Assembly: GCA_020845495.1 (NCBI GenBank)
Contig: JADLFM010000166.1
Coordinates: 124,001-188,000 of the forward strand
From: Chloroflexota bacterium
Lineage (GTDB): Bacteria; Chloroflexota; UBA6077; JACCZL01
DNA length: 64,000 bases
Direction: 5' to 3'
Shown here: one piece after another, positions 16,474-24,720 of the stretch
Layout: each line of letters begins with the position of its first letter
Position numbering within the stretch: the stretch's first letter is position 1
Translations under genes and position numbers: made by a program
The notes under the pieces: generated by a model
Seen by the model: the letters and a program-made list of their open reading frames with translations, nothing else
The model's database searches: none
Told to the model about the DNA's origin: nothing

Positions 16474-16823
16474 TGCAAGCCCGTTGAAGTTCATCGGTAG
16501 TCCGCAGCCCGCTGCTGCTGACTCTACTCGGAGAGAATCGCCCGCGCTAACTACCGAAGGCTCTCGGCCAACGTGTACTGGCGCAAGCCCACAAGAGCCT
16601 GGTGGGGATGCTCTTTCCGGTCATTCCCGTCATTGGCGCCCGGCGCTGCCCTACACCAGGTTCGCGGTGAGGCCCGCATGCGCGACGCTAAAGACCATGA
16701 AGATCCCGCCCCGGTATGGGTATAGGCATCGGGAATGCCCCCGCTGATGAGGAAGGCGCGACAGGTGCGCTGCGGCGGTGCCGGTCCGAGGCGTGCCCGG
16801 AGCGACTTGTGCGAGGGCAGGGG
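16474..16823. other. Intergenic region with a possible folded element
   Basis: This 350-bp gap between the HAD gene and folC contains no convincing gene. TCGGTAGT (16494-16501) pairs perfectly with ACTACCGA (16550-16557) and encloses GC-rich sequence with smaller GCAGC/GCTGC pairings, so a local RNA fold is possible. No known riboswitch pattern was recognised. Confidence 0.35.
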
Positions 16824-18290
16824 GTGAGCGGCTCAACTGGTGATACAGCCGTCGATGCGGATCGGGAGCGGGCAGCACTCGACTGGCTCCTCAGCTTTTC
16901 GGACTGGGAGCGCGGGATTGGTTGGAGCGCGCGGGCGGCGCCAGCCGAAGCGTGGAATCTTGGCCGCATTCGGTTGTTGCTCGACGCGGCTGGTGCACCA
17001 GATCGCGGGCTACGGGTCGTCCTCGTCGCGGGAACGAAGGGCAAAGGCTCGACCTCGACGTTTCTGGAGTCGATCGTTCGGGCGTGTGGCTGGCAGACCG
17101 GGCTGTACACCCAGCCGCACGTGCACCGCTACCGCGAGCGGTTCCGGATCGACGGCGAGGTCGTGTCCGCGAAGCGGTTCGCGGATCTGACTGACCGTTT
17201 GCGTCCGCTGGTGGAGCGGGTGGCGGTCGGGGCGCCGGAGGCTGGCGCGCCGACGACCTTCGAACTGATGACGGCGCTGGCAGTGCTGGCTTTCGCCGAG
17301 GCACACGTCGATCTGGCCATCATGGAGGTCGGATTGGGGGGCCGCCTGGATGCGACCAACGCCCTCGATCCGCTGATCTCGGTCATTACCACGATCGGGC
17401 TGGACCATCGACAGGTGCTTGGAGCGACGCTGGCGAAGATTGCCGCCGAGAAGGCCGGCATCCTGCGACCTGGGCGGGTCGCCATCATCGCGCGGCAGCG
17501 GCGGCCGGCGCGCGACGCTATCGCTCAGGCGTGCAAACGGCTGGGTGCGGCGTGCCGTTTCGTCGGGCCGTTGCGGGTCGTCCGTGCGCGCGCCCTGGAG
17601 AACGAGGAGGCAGACGAAACGGCGGCCGGCCAGCTCGGGAACGGCGAACGTTTTCGGGCCAGGCTGCGTCTGGCTGGGGCGCACCAGCGTCAGAATGCAG
17701 CCCTCGCGGTGGCGGCCGCGGAAGCGCTGACGGGAGACGGGCTGCCGCTCACGGGTAACGCGGTGCGGCTCGGCCTGGAGCGGGCGTGGTTGCCGGCGCG
17801 CTTCGAAGTGATCGCCAATGAGCCGACGTACGTCATCGACGCGGCCCACAACGTCGACTCGGCACGGGCGCTGGTGGACACGCTGTGGAGGAGCGGCCTG
17901 TCCGCGCCGATCTGGGTGGTGCTCGGAATCCTACGCGACAAGGATGCGCGGGCGGTGGCGCGCCCCCTGGCGGCAATCGCGGCCGGAATCGTGGCAACGA
18001 CGGCGCCAAGCCCGCGAGGTCTGGCCGCCGACGATCTGGCGCGAGTCTGCCATGCGGCCGGTGCGCGTGAGGTCCGAGTGGCCAGGACGGTCGGGGAGGC
18101 GCTGGCCGTAGCGGCACGAGCGGCGGGACCGCACGGGACGGTGGTGGCAACGGGATCGTTTACGGTGGCAGGGGAAGCGCGCGAGGCGCTGGGGTTGGCC
18201 GCCGACCAGGGGCCTCCCCTCACCCTTCAACCCCCTCTCCCACGCGCGAGCGAGGAGCAGACGGAGGGCACGTCGTGCCAGTCGGTGTAG
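16824..18290 (+). CDS. folC: Folylpolyglutamate/dihydrofolate synthase
   Basis: A 488-residue Mur-ligase-family enzyme that joins glutamate to folates and, in many bacteria, also to dihydropteroate. The P-loop GTKGKGST is at about 70-77, preceded by the FolC-typical DWLLSFSDWERG. The folate loop has TQPHVHRYRERFRIDG, and the central region has TTFELMTALAVLAF and MEVGLGGRLDATNA. The C-terminal domain carries YVIDAAHNVDSARALV. The GTG at 16824 has GAGGG upstream; a longer in-frame ATG at 16716 adds atypical sequence. The last 25-30 codons read through a CCCCTCACCC-type intergenic repeat, giving an unusual Pro-rich tail. Confidence 0.9.
   Translation: MSGSTGDTAVDADRERAALDWLLSFSDWERGIGWSARAAPAEAWNLGRIRLLLDAAGAPDRGLRVVLVAGTKGKGSTSTFLESIVRACGWQTGLYTQPHVHRYRERFRIDGEVVSAKRFADLTDRLRPLVERVAVGAPEAGAPTTFELMTALAVLAFAEAHVDLAIMEVGLGGRLDATNALDPLISVITTIGLDHRQVLGATLAKIAAEKAGILRPGRVAIIARQRRPARDAIAQACKRLGAACRFVGPLRVVRARALENEEADETAAGQLGNGERFRARLRLAGAHQRQNAALAVAAAEALTGDGLPLTGNAVRLGLERAWLPARFEVIANEPTYVIDAAHNVDSARALVDTLWRSGLSAPIWVVLGILRDKDARAVARPLAAIAAGIVATTAPSPRGLAADDLARVCHAAGAREVRVARTVGEALAVAARAAGPHGTVVATGSFTVAGEAREALGLAADQGPPLTLQPPLPRASEEQTEGTSCQSV
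18216..18260 (+). repeat. CCCCTCACCC-type dispersed repeat, copy 1
   Basis: CCCCTCACCC at 18216-18225, then CCCCCTCTCCCA, a short CG-rich loop and GAG-rich sequence through 18260. A second copy with the same order of blocks lies at 38568-38614. This copy is inside the 3' end of folC. Confidence 0.5.
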
Positions 18291-18357
18291 CGTAGCGCGG
18301 GCAGGTCTGGCGTCGGACGGGGGAGCAGGGTCGGCGAGGGGCTGGGAGGAGCCTCGC

Positions 18358-19644
18358 CTACGGAGTACCCTCCGCTTGAGGGGCAGCGTTGGCGGCAGCG
18401 ACGAAGGTCTGAAGTGCGCGCTCGAAGGGCGTATCGCGGATGGTGTAGCCGGCCTCGTTCTCGCCGCCTTCGTCGTCCCAGTGGTAGGGGCAGAGGACGG
18501 TTGCGCCGGCGTTGAGGACGGCATCGAGGCCGGCGCGGGCCAGCGCCTCGTCGTCGGTGCGCGGGTTGTACTCGACGATACCCCAGGGGGCGCCGAAGCC
18601 GCGCACGCGCTCGAAGAGAGCGGGATCGTTGGTCCGCTCGCCGTAGGTGGTGATGCCGGTGCTGCCGCCGTCGACCTGGGCAGCGTCGAGAGTGTCAGCG
18701 GCGTTGGGCACGTCGAGGGCCGGGCTCTGATGGGAGAAGATCTGATTGGGGCGCAGGCCGGCCTCGCGGATCCAGTCGGCTTGCTCCTGCACGTTGTGGT
18801 CCACGAGCAATTCGCGGAAGCGCTGCCAGTCGCGCCAGGCGGGGGAGTCTTCTGGCTGGCGGGGAGGGCGGACGTCCTTCCAGCGACGATACTCCGCGCC
18901 GTAGCGCTGGTTGACGTCCTTGAGCGACAGCCCCAGCCCCTGGCCGGCCCAGCGGCCGTGCACAGGATCGTAGGCGTCGTCGCTGGCGAGCCACTGGACC
19001 CACTCGTTGATGGCCGCAGGGTTGTAGTCGTAGCCGGGGTGGGTGTTGATCAAGACTTCGGAGTCGGTCGAGACGCCGACGAGCAAGCTGCCGTTCGGGC
19101 CGCCGGCGAAGTCGGCCAGCCAGTGGGCGGCGGCCTGGAGATTACGCTGCTTGTACTTTCGAAGCAGGGCGTTGTTGGTGGTGAGCGAGAAGAAGTACTC
19201 GCCATCTTTGGGGTAGGACCAGTGTCGGTTCTGGTCGTCCCAGGACATCACCCAGGGGTCTTCCATCAGGCGCTCGACGAGCGGCCCGCCGCCGGCCCAG
19301 CGTCCGCCGTTCAGATGGACGAGAAACGGGACGTTCGTTGCGACGGCAGCGTCGGCGATACGCCGCAACCCTTCGGTCTGAATCTGGTAGTCGGCGTTCG
19401 GATCGACCTCGGCCATGTAGCGGTACACACCGCTTATGCCGACTTTGACCCGGTCACCGCCCCGACCGAGCCGGTCCACCACGTCCTGCACGCGCCGCTC
19501 GGAGATGGCGCCGTCGACGATGGGCAGCAGGTAGAGGTGGCCGATGTCCTGTTGCGAGGGTGCTGCCGCGACGGGCGCAGACGACCCGCCTGGAACGACG
19601 AGCAGGACGATCAGCAAGGCGAGCAGCAGGCGAGCAAATGGCAC
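18358..19644 (-). CDS. Secreted TIM-barrel (glycoside-hydrolase-like) protein
   Basis: A 428-residue exported protein. Signal peptide: basic start, hydrophobic LLLALLIVLLVV, cleavage region near SSAPVAAAP (about 20-28). The body has features of clan GH-A type barrels such as GH42/GH14: LNGGRWAGGG, SWDDQNRHWSYP, a VGVSTDSEVL strand ending in acidic residues, DVNQRYGAEYRRWKD, WIREAGLRPNQIFSHQSPAL, and a late DEEALARAG region. Catalytic residues cannot be fixed. The GTG at 19644 has GGAGG upstream. An upstream in-frame extension to 19809 is the reverse-frame reading of the tRNA-Ser gene and is not protein. Substrate unknown; glycoside hydrolase function is inference. Confidence 0.7.
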   Translation of the reverse strand: MPFARLLLALLIVLLVVPGGSSAPVAAAPSQQDIGHLYLLPIVDGAISERRVQDVVDRLGRGGDRVKVGISGVYRYMAEVDPNADYQIQTEGLRRIADAAVATNVPFLVHLNGGRWAGGGPLVERLMEDPWVMSWDDQNRHWSYPKDGEYFFSLTTNNALLRKYKQRNLQAAAHWLADFAGGPNGSLLVGVSTDSEVLINTHPGYDYNPAAINEWVQWLASDDAYDPVHGRWAGQGLGLSLKDVNQRYGAEYRRWKDVRPPRQPEDSPAWRDWQRFRELLVDHNVQEQADWIREAGLRPNQIFSHQSPALDVPNAADTLDAAQVDGGSTGITTYGERTNDPALFERVRGFGAPWGIVEYNPRTDDEALARAGLDAVLNAGATVLCPYHWDDEGGENEAGYTIRDTPFERALQTFVAAANAAPQAEGTP

Positions 19645-19729
19645 GGCGCCTCCGGGATGATGGGGATCCGGGGTGCCGTAGTGTAACGAACCGCCCCCGT
19701 GCGAGGGTGCTCGGTCGGGCCGTGCGTGC

Positions 19730-19815
19730 TGGCGGAGGGGGAGGGATTCGAACCCCCGGGGCTTGCGCCCAGGCGTTTTCAAGACGCCCACATTAGACCA
19801 CTCTGACACCCCTCC
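19730..19815 (-). tRNA. tRNA-Ser (anticodon TGA)
   Basis: An 86-nt gene on the minus strand with a 7-bp acceptor stem GGAGGGG/CCCCTCC, a D-arm (GTCAGAGTGGTCTAAT), and an anticodon stem GGCGT/ACGCC around loop CTTGAAA, so the anticodon is TGA. A class II variable arm TGGGCGCAAGCCC and TPsiC loop GGTTCGAATCC follow, then discriminator G with encoded CCA. It begins 17 nt after the trmD stop on the same strand and may be processed from the trmD transcript. Confidence 0.97.
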
Positions 19816-19832
19816 GAGGTGACCATTCGATT

Positions 19833-20672
19833 CTACTGAGACTGCTCGTCGCCGGACAACGGTCCCCCGGCATCAGGCGACGGAACGACATCGGGTGGGG
19901 CATCCGTCGTGGCCGGGGGGGACGGGCGATCGTCGATGCTGGCAGGCGGCCGGCGGCGCTTCCGCTTCCTGGTGCCGTCGTCGGCGAGTTCGGCGAGGTG
20001 CTCGGGGGCCAGCAGGTCAGGGCGGCGCTCGGCGGTCCGCAAGAGTGACTGACGCCGCCGCCAACGGGCGATCTCGGCGTGGTTCCCCGAGAGCAGGACG
20101 TTGGGAACGGACCAGCCTCGGAAGGCCGGCGGCCGGGTGTAGTGGGGGTACTCGAGCAGCCCGTGGCTGTACGACTCGTCGCCGGCCGACTCAGCGTGGC
20201 CGAGCACGCCCGGGAGTAGCCGCGCGACGGCGTCGATGACGACCAGGGCCGGTAGCTCACCCCCGGTCAAGACGTAGTCGCCAATCGACACCTCGTCGGT
20301 GACGAGGTGTTCGCGGACCCGCCCGTCGACGCCCTCGTAGTGGCCGCACACCAGCACTAGCTGAGGGTGCTGGGCAAACTCGGCAGCGATCTGCTGGGTG
20401 AAGACCCGCCCGGCCGGGCTCATCAGCACGACCGGGCAGCCGGGTCGGGTGATGGCCTCGACGGCCGCGAAGAGCGGCTCCGGCTTCATCACCATTCCAG
20501 GGCCGCCACCGTACGGGTAGTCGTCGACCGTGCGGTGACGGTCGGTGGTGAAGTCACGGGGGTTCGTCAGGGCGAGTTCGAGCCGTCCGTGCTCGATGGC
20601 GCGGCCGAGGATACTGTGGCCGACTGCTCCGGCGATCATCTCGGGAAAGAGGGTGACGACGTCGATCCGCAC
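19833..20672 (-). CDS. trmD: tRNA (guanine-N1)-methyltransferase
   Basis: A 279-residue SPOUT methyltransferase that forms m1G37 next to the anticodon of several tRNAs and so protects against frameshifting. The start [13 protein letters not shown] is standard. [32 protein letters not shown] and [17 protein letters not shown] outline the trefoil knot and SAM site, and [29 protein letters not shown] the C-terminal domain. Compared with the usual length of about 230-250, it carries a Lys/Arg- then Pro-rich tail of some 45 residues. The usual rpsP/rimM/rplS neighbours are absent. tRNA-Ser follows directly on the same strand. Confidence 0.97.
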   Translation of the reverse strand: MRIDVVTLFPEMIAGAVGHSILGRAIEHGRLELALTNPRDFTTDRHRTVDDYPYGGGPGMVMKPEPLFAAVEAITRPGCPVVLMSPAGRVFTQQIAAEFAQHPQLVLVCGHYEGVDGRVREHLVTDEVSIGDYVLTGGELPALVVIDAVARLLPGVLGHAESAGDESYSHGLLEYPHYTRPPAFRGWSVPNVLLSGNHAEIARWRRRQSLLRTAERRPDLLAPEHLAELADDGTRKRKRRRPPASIDDRPSPPATTDAPPDVVPSPDAGGPLSGDEQSQ

Positions 20673-20795
20673 CCGCTCACGCCCCCTGTGCCGGAACCAT
20701 ATGTGGGGCCTGGCCGGGAGCAGATTTCAAGGTCAGATCGGTCGTCAACGTCAGAAGGTAGGCGCAGGCTGCGCGGGCGAGCGACGACGCCGGCG

Positions 20796-21263
20796 TCACG
20801 GGAGCTCGTCGTCGGAAAGGCCGAAGTAGTGGCCAATCTCGTGGAGCACGGTCAGTCGGATCTCTTCGCGCGCCTCAGCCTCGGAGCGGGCCGACGCGAG
20901 GATCGGGCCGCGATAGATGGTGATGCGGTCCGGAACGGCCAGATGGTAGTCGACGGAGCGGTCACCGTAGGGGACGCCCTGGTACAGCCCTACCAGATCA
21001 CCCGCTTCCTCGTCGTCGCCTGAGTCGCCGTCCTCCGAGGGCCACTCCTCGACGACGACAGCGACGTTGCTGAGTCGGTCGCGGAAGCGCTCCGGCAACT
21101 CAGCCAGCGCCGCCTGAACGAGTCGGACGAAGACGCGGCGGTCGGTCCGGTAGCGGATCCGAACGCCTCGCGCGGCCCGAAGGCGGCTCGCGGCGCTCGT
21201 CGGCTGGCCGCCTTCATGGCTGCTGACATGGGCACGCGGCGCTCGTCGGCTGGAATCATTCAT
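20796..21263 (-). CDS. Metallopeptidase (zincin) family protein
   Basis: A 155-residue small zincin-like protein of the PF06262-type family. The HExxH motif is near the C-terminus in VLHEIGHYFGLSDDEL, followed by the family's GLSDDEL block. Earlier segments FVRLVQAALAELPERFRDRLSNVAVVVEEWP and DRITIYRGPIL match the usual family order. The first 35 residues are basic and variable. Function of the family is unclear; a minimal metalloprotease is assumed from the motif. The ATG at 21263 has only a weak ribosome binding site (GGGGAC). It lies downstream of the CNNM and small-peptide genes on the same strand. Confidence 0.82.
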   Translation of the reverse strand: MNDSSRRAPRAHVSSHEGGQPTSAASRLRAARGVRIRYRTDRRVFVRLVQAALAELPERFRDRLSNVAVVVEEWPSEDGDSGDDEEAGDLVGLYQGVPYGDRSVDYHLAVPDRITIYRGPILASARSEAEAREEIRLTVLHEIGHYFGLSDDELP

Positions 21264-21355
21264 TCAGCGTCCCCGCGGATCGTGACAGTGCGTATCCGCC
21301 GCCGGGCTCACCGATGGGATCTGCTCGGCGGCTGAGTGCGCTTGCCTGGCTGGCG

Positions 21356-21469
21356 CTACAGGCCCACCGGGAGCATCGCGATGATCATGCTCATGACGAC
21401 CAGGAAGCTTAGAACCCAGAAGACGATCTGGAACCATTGGACCCGTGGTTTTCGGGATCGGCTGCTCAT
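21356..21469 (-). CDS. 37-residue single-pass membrane peptide
   Basis: A small ORF: a basic N-terminus [12 protein letters not shown], then one hydrophobic helix (about residues 13-36, FQIVFWVLSFLVVMSMII and on) and a short end MLPVGL. Its ATG overlaps the CNNM/CorC stop codon as ATGA (21466-21469), the same coupling used by confirmed gene pairs in this window. The positive-inside rule predicts a cytoplasmic N-terminus. It is below usual gene-caller length, so it is easily missed. No homologue was recognised; a regulatory or accessory subunit of the upstream CNNM transporter is a reasonable guess. Confidence 0.6.
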   Translation of the reverse strand: MSSRSRKPRVQWFQIVFWVLSFLVVMSMIIAMLPVGL

Positions 21470-22830
21470 GCTATCGGATGTACGCTTTCATCGAGGATGG
21501 TCACACGGAGCTTGCGGATGCGCCGGCCTTCGGTTTCGAGCACGGTGACGACGCAGCCGTTCACCCGGACCTCGTCGCCTTTCACCGGCACCTTACCCAA
21601 TTGGTGATACATCAGACCGCCGAGCGTGTCGAATTCATCGTCGCTCAGGTGCAGATCGAGAGCCTCGTTGACGTCGCGAATCGTGACGCGAGCGTCGACG
21701 ATGCTCGCGTGCTCGTCGATCCGTTGAATCGGGGCTTCCTCGTTGAAGTCGTACTCGTCACGGATCTCGCCGACGATCTCCTCCAGCAGATCTTCAATGG
21801 TCAGCAGGCCGGCCGTGCCGCCGTATTCGTCCACCACGATCGCCATATGGACGCGCTGCTTTTGAAGGTCCTGCAATAGTTCGTCCACCTTCTTGGTATC
21901 CGGGACGAAATATGCCTTCCGAGCGATAGCCGCCGCCGGATCGTCGAGCGTGCCGTTGCGGAGGTGACCGAGGATGTCCTTGGCATAGACCACCCCGACG
22001 ATCTCGTCGATATCGTCCTGGTAGATCGGAATGCGCGAGTAGCCGGTTTCGACGACCCGGTCCAGTACCTGACGGATGGTCGCCTCCTTCGGTAGCGCGG
22101 TGACGTCGATGCGCGGCACCATCACCTCGCGGGCCGGGCGCTCACCCATCACGAAGATACCCTGGATCATGTCGCGCTCGTCCTCCTCGAGCGAGCGCGT
22201 ATCCTCGACCGTCTCGACAAGCAGTCGAAGATTCTCCTCGTGGTCGTGGCCGTTCTCGCTCGCTCGACCGGCGATGGCAAGGTGCAAGGCGCGCCGCTCG
22301 ACAAGGTAGAGCGGTCCAACGAGGGGCGTCAGCAGGATGCCGAGCCAGCGGAGACCGGGCGCTAGCGCCAGCGCTGTTTGCTCCGGCCGGATCGTACCAA
22401 CCGCCCGACCCAGGGCGAGTGCCCCGAGCAGCACGAGCAGTCCGACGACGATCACCCCAGAAGCGCCGACCGGCCAGGCGAGCGTTTCGGCCAACGCTAC
22501 CCAGAAGAGCGCCGCGCCGGCGCCGCCGATACCGAGCACCGTCACTACCAGCAGCGTGGTCCGCGCCTGGGACGCCTCGTCGAGCATGGCCAGCACCAGC
22601 GTAGCACGCCGAACGCCGCCATCTTCGAGCAGGCGCAGGCGAGGGCGGCTGGCACGGTCAACGGCGGTGTGCTCGGCGATGGCGATGGCCGCAACGACCG
22701 TCAGCAGGAAGAACGCCAACAGGCGCGTGAGTAAGGCGGGGTCAGTCAGAGGTTGCAAGGGTGGTCCGTTTCCGATGCCGGCGTCAAACGTCCGGCGTGC
22801 CAGACCCGGCATCCTCGCCGGGCGGAGCAT
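21466..22830 (-). CDS. CNNM/CorC (HlyC-type) CBS-domain membrane protein
   Basis: A protein of about 454 residues. Its N-terminal half has about four hydrophobic segments (DUF21/CNNM), starting [19 protein letters not shown]. It then has the cytoplasmic helical part [29 protein letters not shown], a CBS pair ([52 protein letters not shown]) and a C-terminal CorC/HlyC domain ([18 protein letters not shown]). Family members export or sense Mg2+/Co2+. The ATG at 22830 overlaps glmU by 47 nt; a TTG at 22758 is a plausible alternative, and neither has a good ribosome binding site. The 3' end is coupled to a 37-residue peptide. Confidence 0.88.
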   Translation of the reverse strand: MLRPARMPGLARRTFDAGIGNGPPLQPLTDPALLTRLLAFFLLTVVAAIAIAEHTAVDRASRPRLRLLEDGGVRRATLVLAMLDEASQARTTLLVVTVLGIGGAGAALFWVALAETLAWPVGASGVIVVGLLVLLGALALGRAVGTIRPEQTALALAPGLRWLGILLTPLVGPLYLVERRALHLAIAGRASENGHDHEENLRLLVETVEDTRSLEEDERDMIQGIFVMGERPAREVMVPRIDVTALPKEATIRQVLDRVVETGYSRIPIYQDDIDEIVGVVYAKDILGHLRNGTLDDPAAAIARKAYFVPDTKKVDELLQDLQKQRVHMAIVVDEYGGTAGLLTIEDLLEEIVGEIRDEYDFNEEAPIQRIDEHASIVDARVTIRDVNEALDLHLSDDEFDTLGGLMYHQLGKVPVKGDEVRVNGCVVTVLETEGRRIRKLRVTILDESVHPIA

Positions 22831-24370
22831 GGTTGCGATGCGCGTCGTGACGCGGCACGGTCTGGCTCGGCACGTCCAGACTCGGCGTCTCGTTGGACAT
22901 CACGTCGTCAGACGACGCGCCGTGGCGCGCGATGGCGGGCGGCGAGTCAGCTTGCGCCGCAGACGACGCACCCGAGCCGCCGGGTGTCTTGGGCCGGGCC
23001 GGCACGCCGACCACAAGCTGACCCGGGGCGACGTCGTGCGTCACGACCGAGCCGGCGCCGGTCCGAGCTCCATCACCGAGCGTGACCGGCGCGACGAGCA
23101 TCGAGTCGCTGCCGATGAAGACGCCCTCGCCGACGACCGTGCGATGCTTGTTCTGGCCATCAAAATTGCAGGTAATCGTGCCCGCCCCGACGTTCGTGCC
23201 TCGGCCGATCGACGCATCGCCGATGTAGCTGAAGTGGTGCATCCGAGTGCCGTGGCCGATCGTGCTCGCCTTCACCTCGGCGTAGTTGCCCAGTTCGACC
23301 TCGTCCTCGATATGCGCGCCCGGCCGGAGATGCGCGAACGGGCCGATGCTGGCCCGGTTGCCCACCCAAGCCTGTTCCAGGACCGACGCCACGACCCGGC
23401 AGCCCTCGCCGATCGTGGTGTCCTCCACGATGCTATTCGGCCCGACTTCGGTACCCGCGCCGACCGACGTTCGCCCTCTCAGATGGGTGTTCGGATGCAG
23501 CACTACGTCCGACCCGACCGCGACGGTGAAATCCACATAGACGGTCGACGGATCCAGCATCCGCACGCCCTTGTCGAGCAGGCCGGCGCGGATGCGTTCG
23601 AGCGCGATCCGGTTGACCTCCGCCAGTTGAGCCTGGGTGTTGACACCCAGAATCTCGTCCATCTCGGCGGGCTGGACCGCCGCCACACGGTGCCCCTCCG
23701 CGGCCGCCGCTGCGACGAGATCGGTCAGGAAGAACTCGCCGTTCGAGTTGCAGGGGAGTCTCGCCACATGCTCCCAGAGCCAGGCTGCCCGGAAGGCCAT
23801 CACGCCGGTGTTCACCTCGCGGATGGTGTCGTAGATCGGCGAGCCGGGCAGTTCCAGAATGCGGACGATCCGGTTGCCAGCATCTCGCTCGATCCGTCCA
23901 TACGAGGCGGTGATCGCATCGTAGACCGTCGAGACGCCGCGCTCGACCGTCAGCAGAGTCAGGGGGCTCTCTGCCGTCGCGGCGATCATCCGCTGAAGCG
24001 TCGCAGGGTGGATCAGGGCAGTGTCAGCGTACAAGACTACGACGACATCGCTGGTGCCCTGCATGGCTTCGCGCGCCTGGAGGACGGCGTGGCCCGTGCC
24101 GAGGCGCTCGTGCTGCTCGACGACGGCGAGGCCGGGGCCGGCAGCGGCGGCGACCCGTTCGGCGGCGTGCCCGACCACGAGCGCAATCGCGGACGGATCG
24201 AGCGAGCGCCCGATCTCGACGACGCGCCGGACCATTGGCAGGCCCGCGATGGGATGAAGAACCTTGGGAAGCCGAGCGTGCATTCGTGTTCCCTGGCCGG
24301 CGGCCAGGATCACGACGCCGATGCGCTCGGCGCGGTTACTCGGAGGCTCTGAAGCTTCGCTCTGACTCAT
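22784..24370 (-). CDS. glmU: Bifunctional GlcNAc-1-P uridyltransferase / GlcN-1-P acetyltransferase
   Basis: A 528-residue enzyme making UDP-GlcNAc for peptidoglycan. The N-terminal nucleotidyltransferase begins VVILAAGQGTRM with PKVLHPIAG; YADTALI, GYGRIERD-like SYGRIERDAGN and VNTGVMAF mark the pocket. The left-handed beta-helix follows (repeats such as TIGEGCRVVASVLEQAWVG, and ASIGPFAHLRPGAHIEDEVELGNYAEVKAS with the acetyltransferase residues). It ends with SYIGDASIGRGTNVGAGTITCNFDG. Beyond the normal end (about 458) lies a Ser/Pro/His-rich tail of about 70 residues with no fold. It sits between tRNA-Gln and the CNNM gene on the same strand. Confidence 0.96.
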   Translation of the reverse strand: MSQSEASEPPSNRAERIGVVILAAGQGTRMHARLPKVLHPIAGLPMVRRVVEIGRSLDPSAIALVVGHAAERVAAAAGPGLAVVEQHERLGTGHAVLQAREAMQGTSDVVVVLYADTALIHPATLQRMIAATAESPLTLLTVERGVSTVYDAITASYGRIERDAGNRIVRILELPGSPIYDTIREVNTGVMAFRAAWLWEHVARLPCNSNGEFFLTDLVAAAAAEGHRVAAVQPAEMDEILGVNTQAQLAEVNRIALERIRAGLLDKGVRMLDPSTVYVDFTVAVGSDVVLHPNTHLRGRTSVGAGTEVGPNSIVEDTTIGEGCRVVASVLEQAWVGNRASIGPFAHLRPGAHIEDEVELGNYAEVKASTIGHGTRMHHFSYIGDASIGRGTNVGAGTITCNFDGQNKHRTVVGEGVFIGSDSMLVAPVTLGDGARTGAGSVVTHDVAPGQLVVGVPARPKTPGGSGASSAAQADSPPAIARHGASSDDVMSNETPSLDVPSQTVPRHDAHRNHAPPGEDAGSGTPDV

Positions 24371-24435
24371 GTTCTCCGGACGCGCAGGACGGGTGCGTGG
24401 CGGCCGCTTACCACCATCGCAGGTGTCCGTAGCGG

Positions 24436-24506
24436 CTGGCGAGCCAGGATTCGAACCTGAAATAAGGGATCCAAAGTCCCCTGTGATACCGTTTCACCAC
24501 TCGCCA
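24436..24506 (-). tRNA. tRNA-Gln (anticodon TTG)
   Basis: A 71-nt minus-strand gene. The acceptor stem TGGCGAG/CTCGCCA is perfect, the D-arm contains GGTGAAACGGTATCA, and the anticodon stem GGGGA/TCCCT encloses CTTTGGA, giving anticodon TTG. The TPsiC arm CAGGTTCGAATCCTG is followed by discriminator G. The next bases are CCG rather than CCA, so the 3' CCA is not encoded, unlike tRNA-Ser in this window. It lies 65 nt upstream of glmU. Confidence 0.96.
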
Positions 24507-24527
24507 GTGAGACGCGTCCGACTTCCA

Positions 24528-24557
24528 ACTGTACTGACGGCCCCGTCACCCCGTCAA
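24528..24557 (-). promoter_or_regulatory. Promoter of tRNA-Gln
   Basis: On the minus strand, TTGACG (24552-24557) and TACAGT (24528-24533) are separated by 18 nt, close to the sigma-70 consensus. The predicted start is about 15 nt before the mature tRNA. Confidence 0.5.
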
Positions 24558-24720
24558 GATTCCGAGCGCACTTTGGCGAACCGCTACTCAGCACCCTAGT
24601 GCCGTGCCCTCTATCGCCCGAGGAAACCGTCGAGGGTTGTGACGCCGTATGAGGGCTGTATGTAGGCCGTGTGAGGCATGATGTAGTACCTCCGAAACTT
24701 CCGTCGAGGGGCTGGTTGCC

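Noticed and set aside
16474..16823. T-box or tetrahydrofolate riboswitch before folC
   Set aside because: No T-box bulge or THF riboswitch core sequence was found; only a generic pairing was seen.
19645..19809. N-terminal extension of the secreted protein reading MSEWSNVGVLK...
   Set aside because: This is the translation of the tRNA-Ser gene on the same strand, a well-known false extension. The GTG at 19644 has a ribosome binding site and a signal peptide.
22337..24352. Long plus-strand reading frame (over 600 codons) opposite glmU and the CNNM gene
   Set aside because: It is antisense to two well-conserved genes, Arg/Ala rich, with no protein family character; open because of high G+C.
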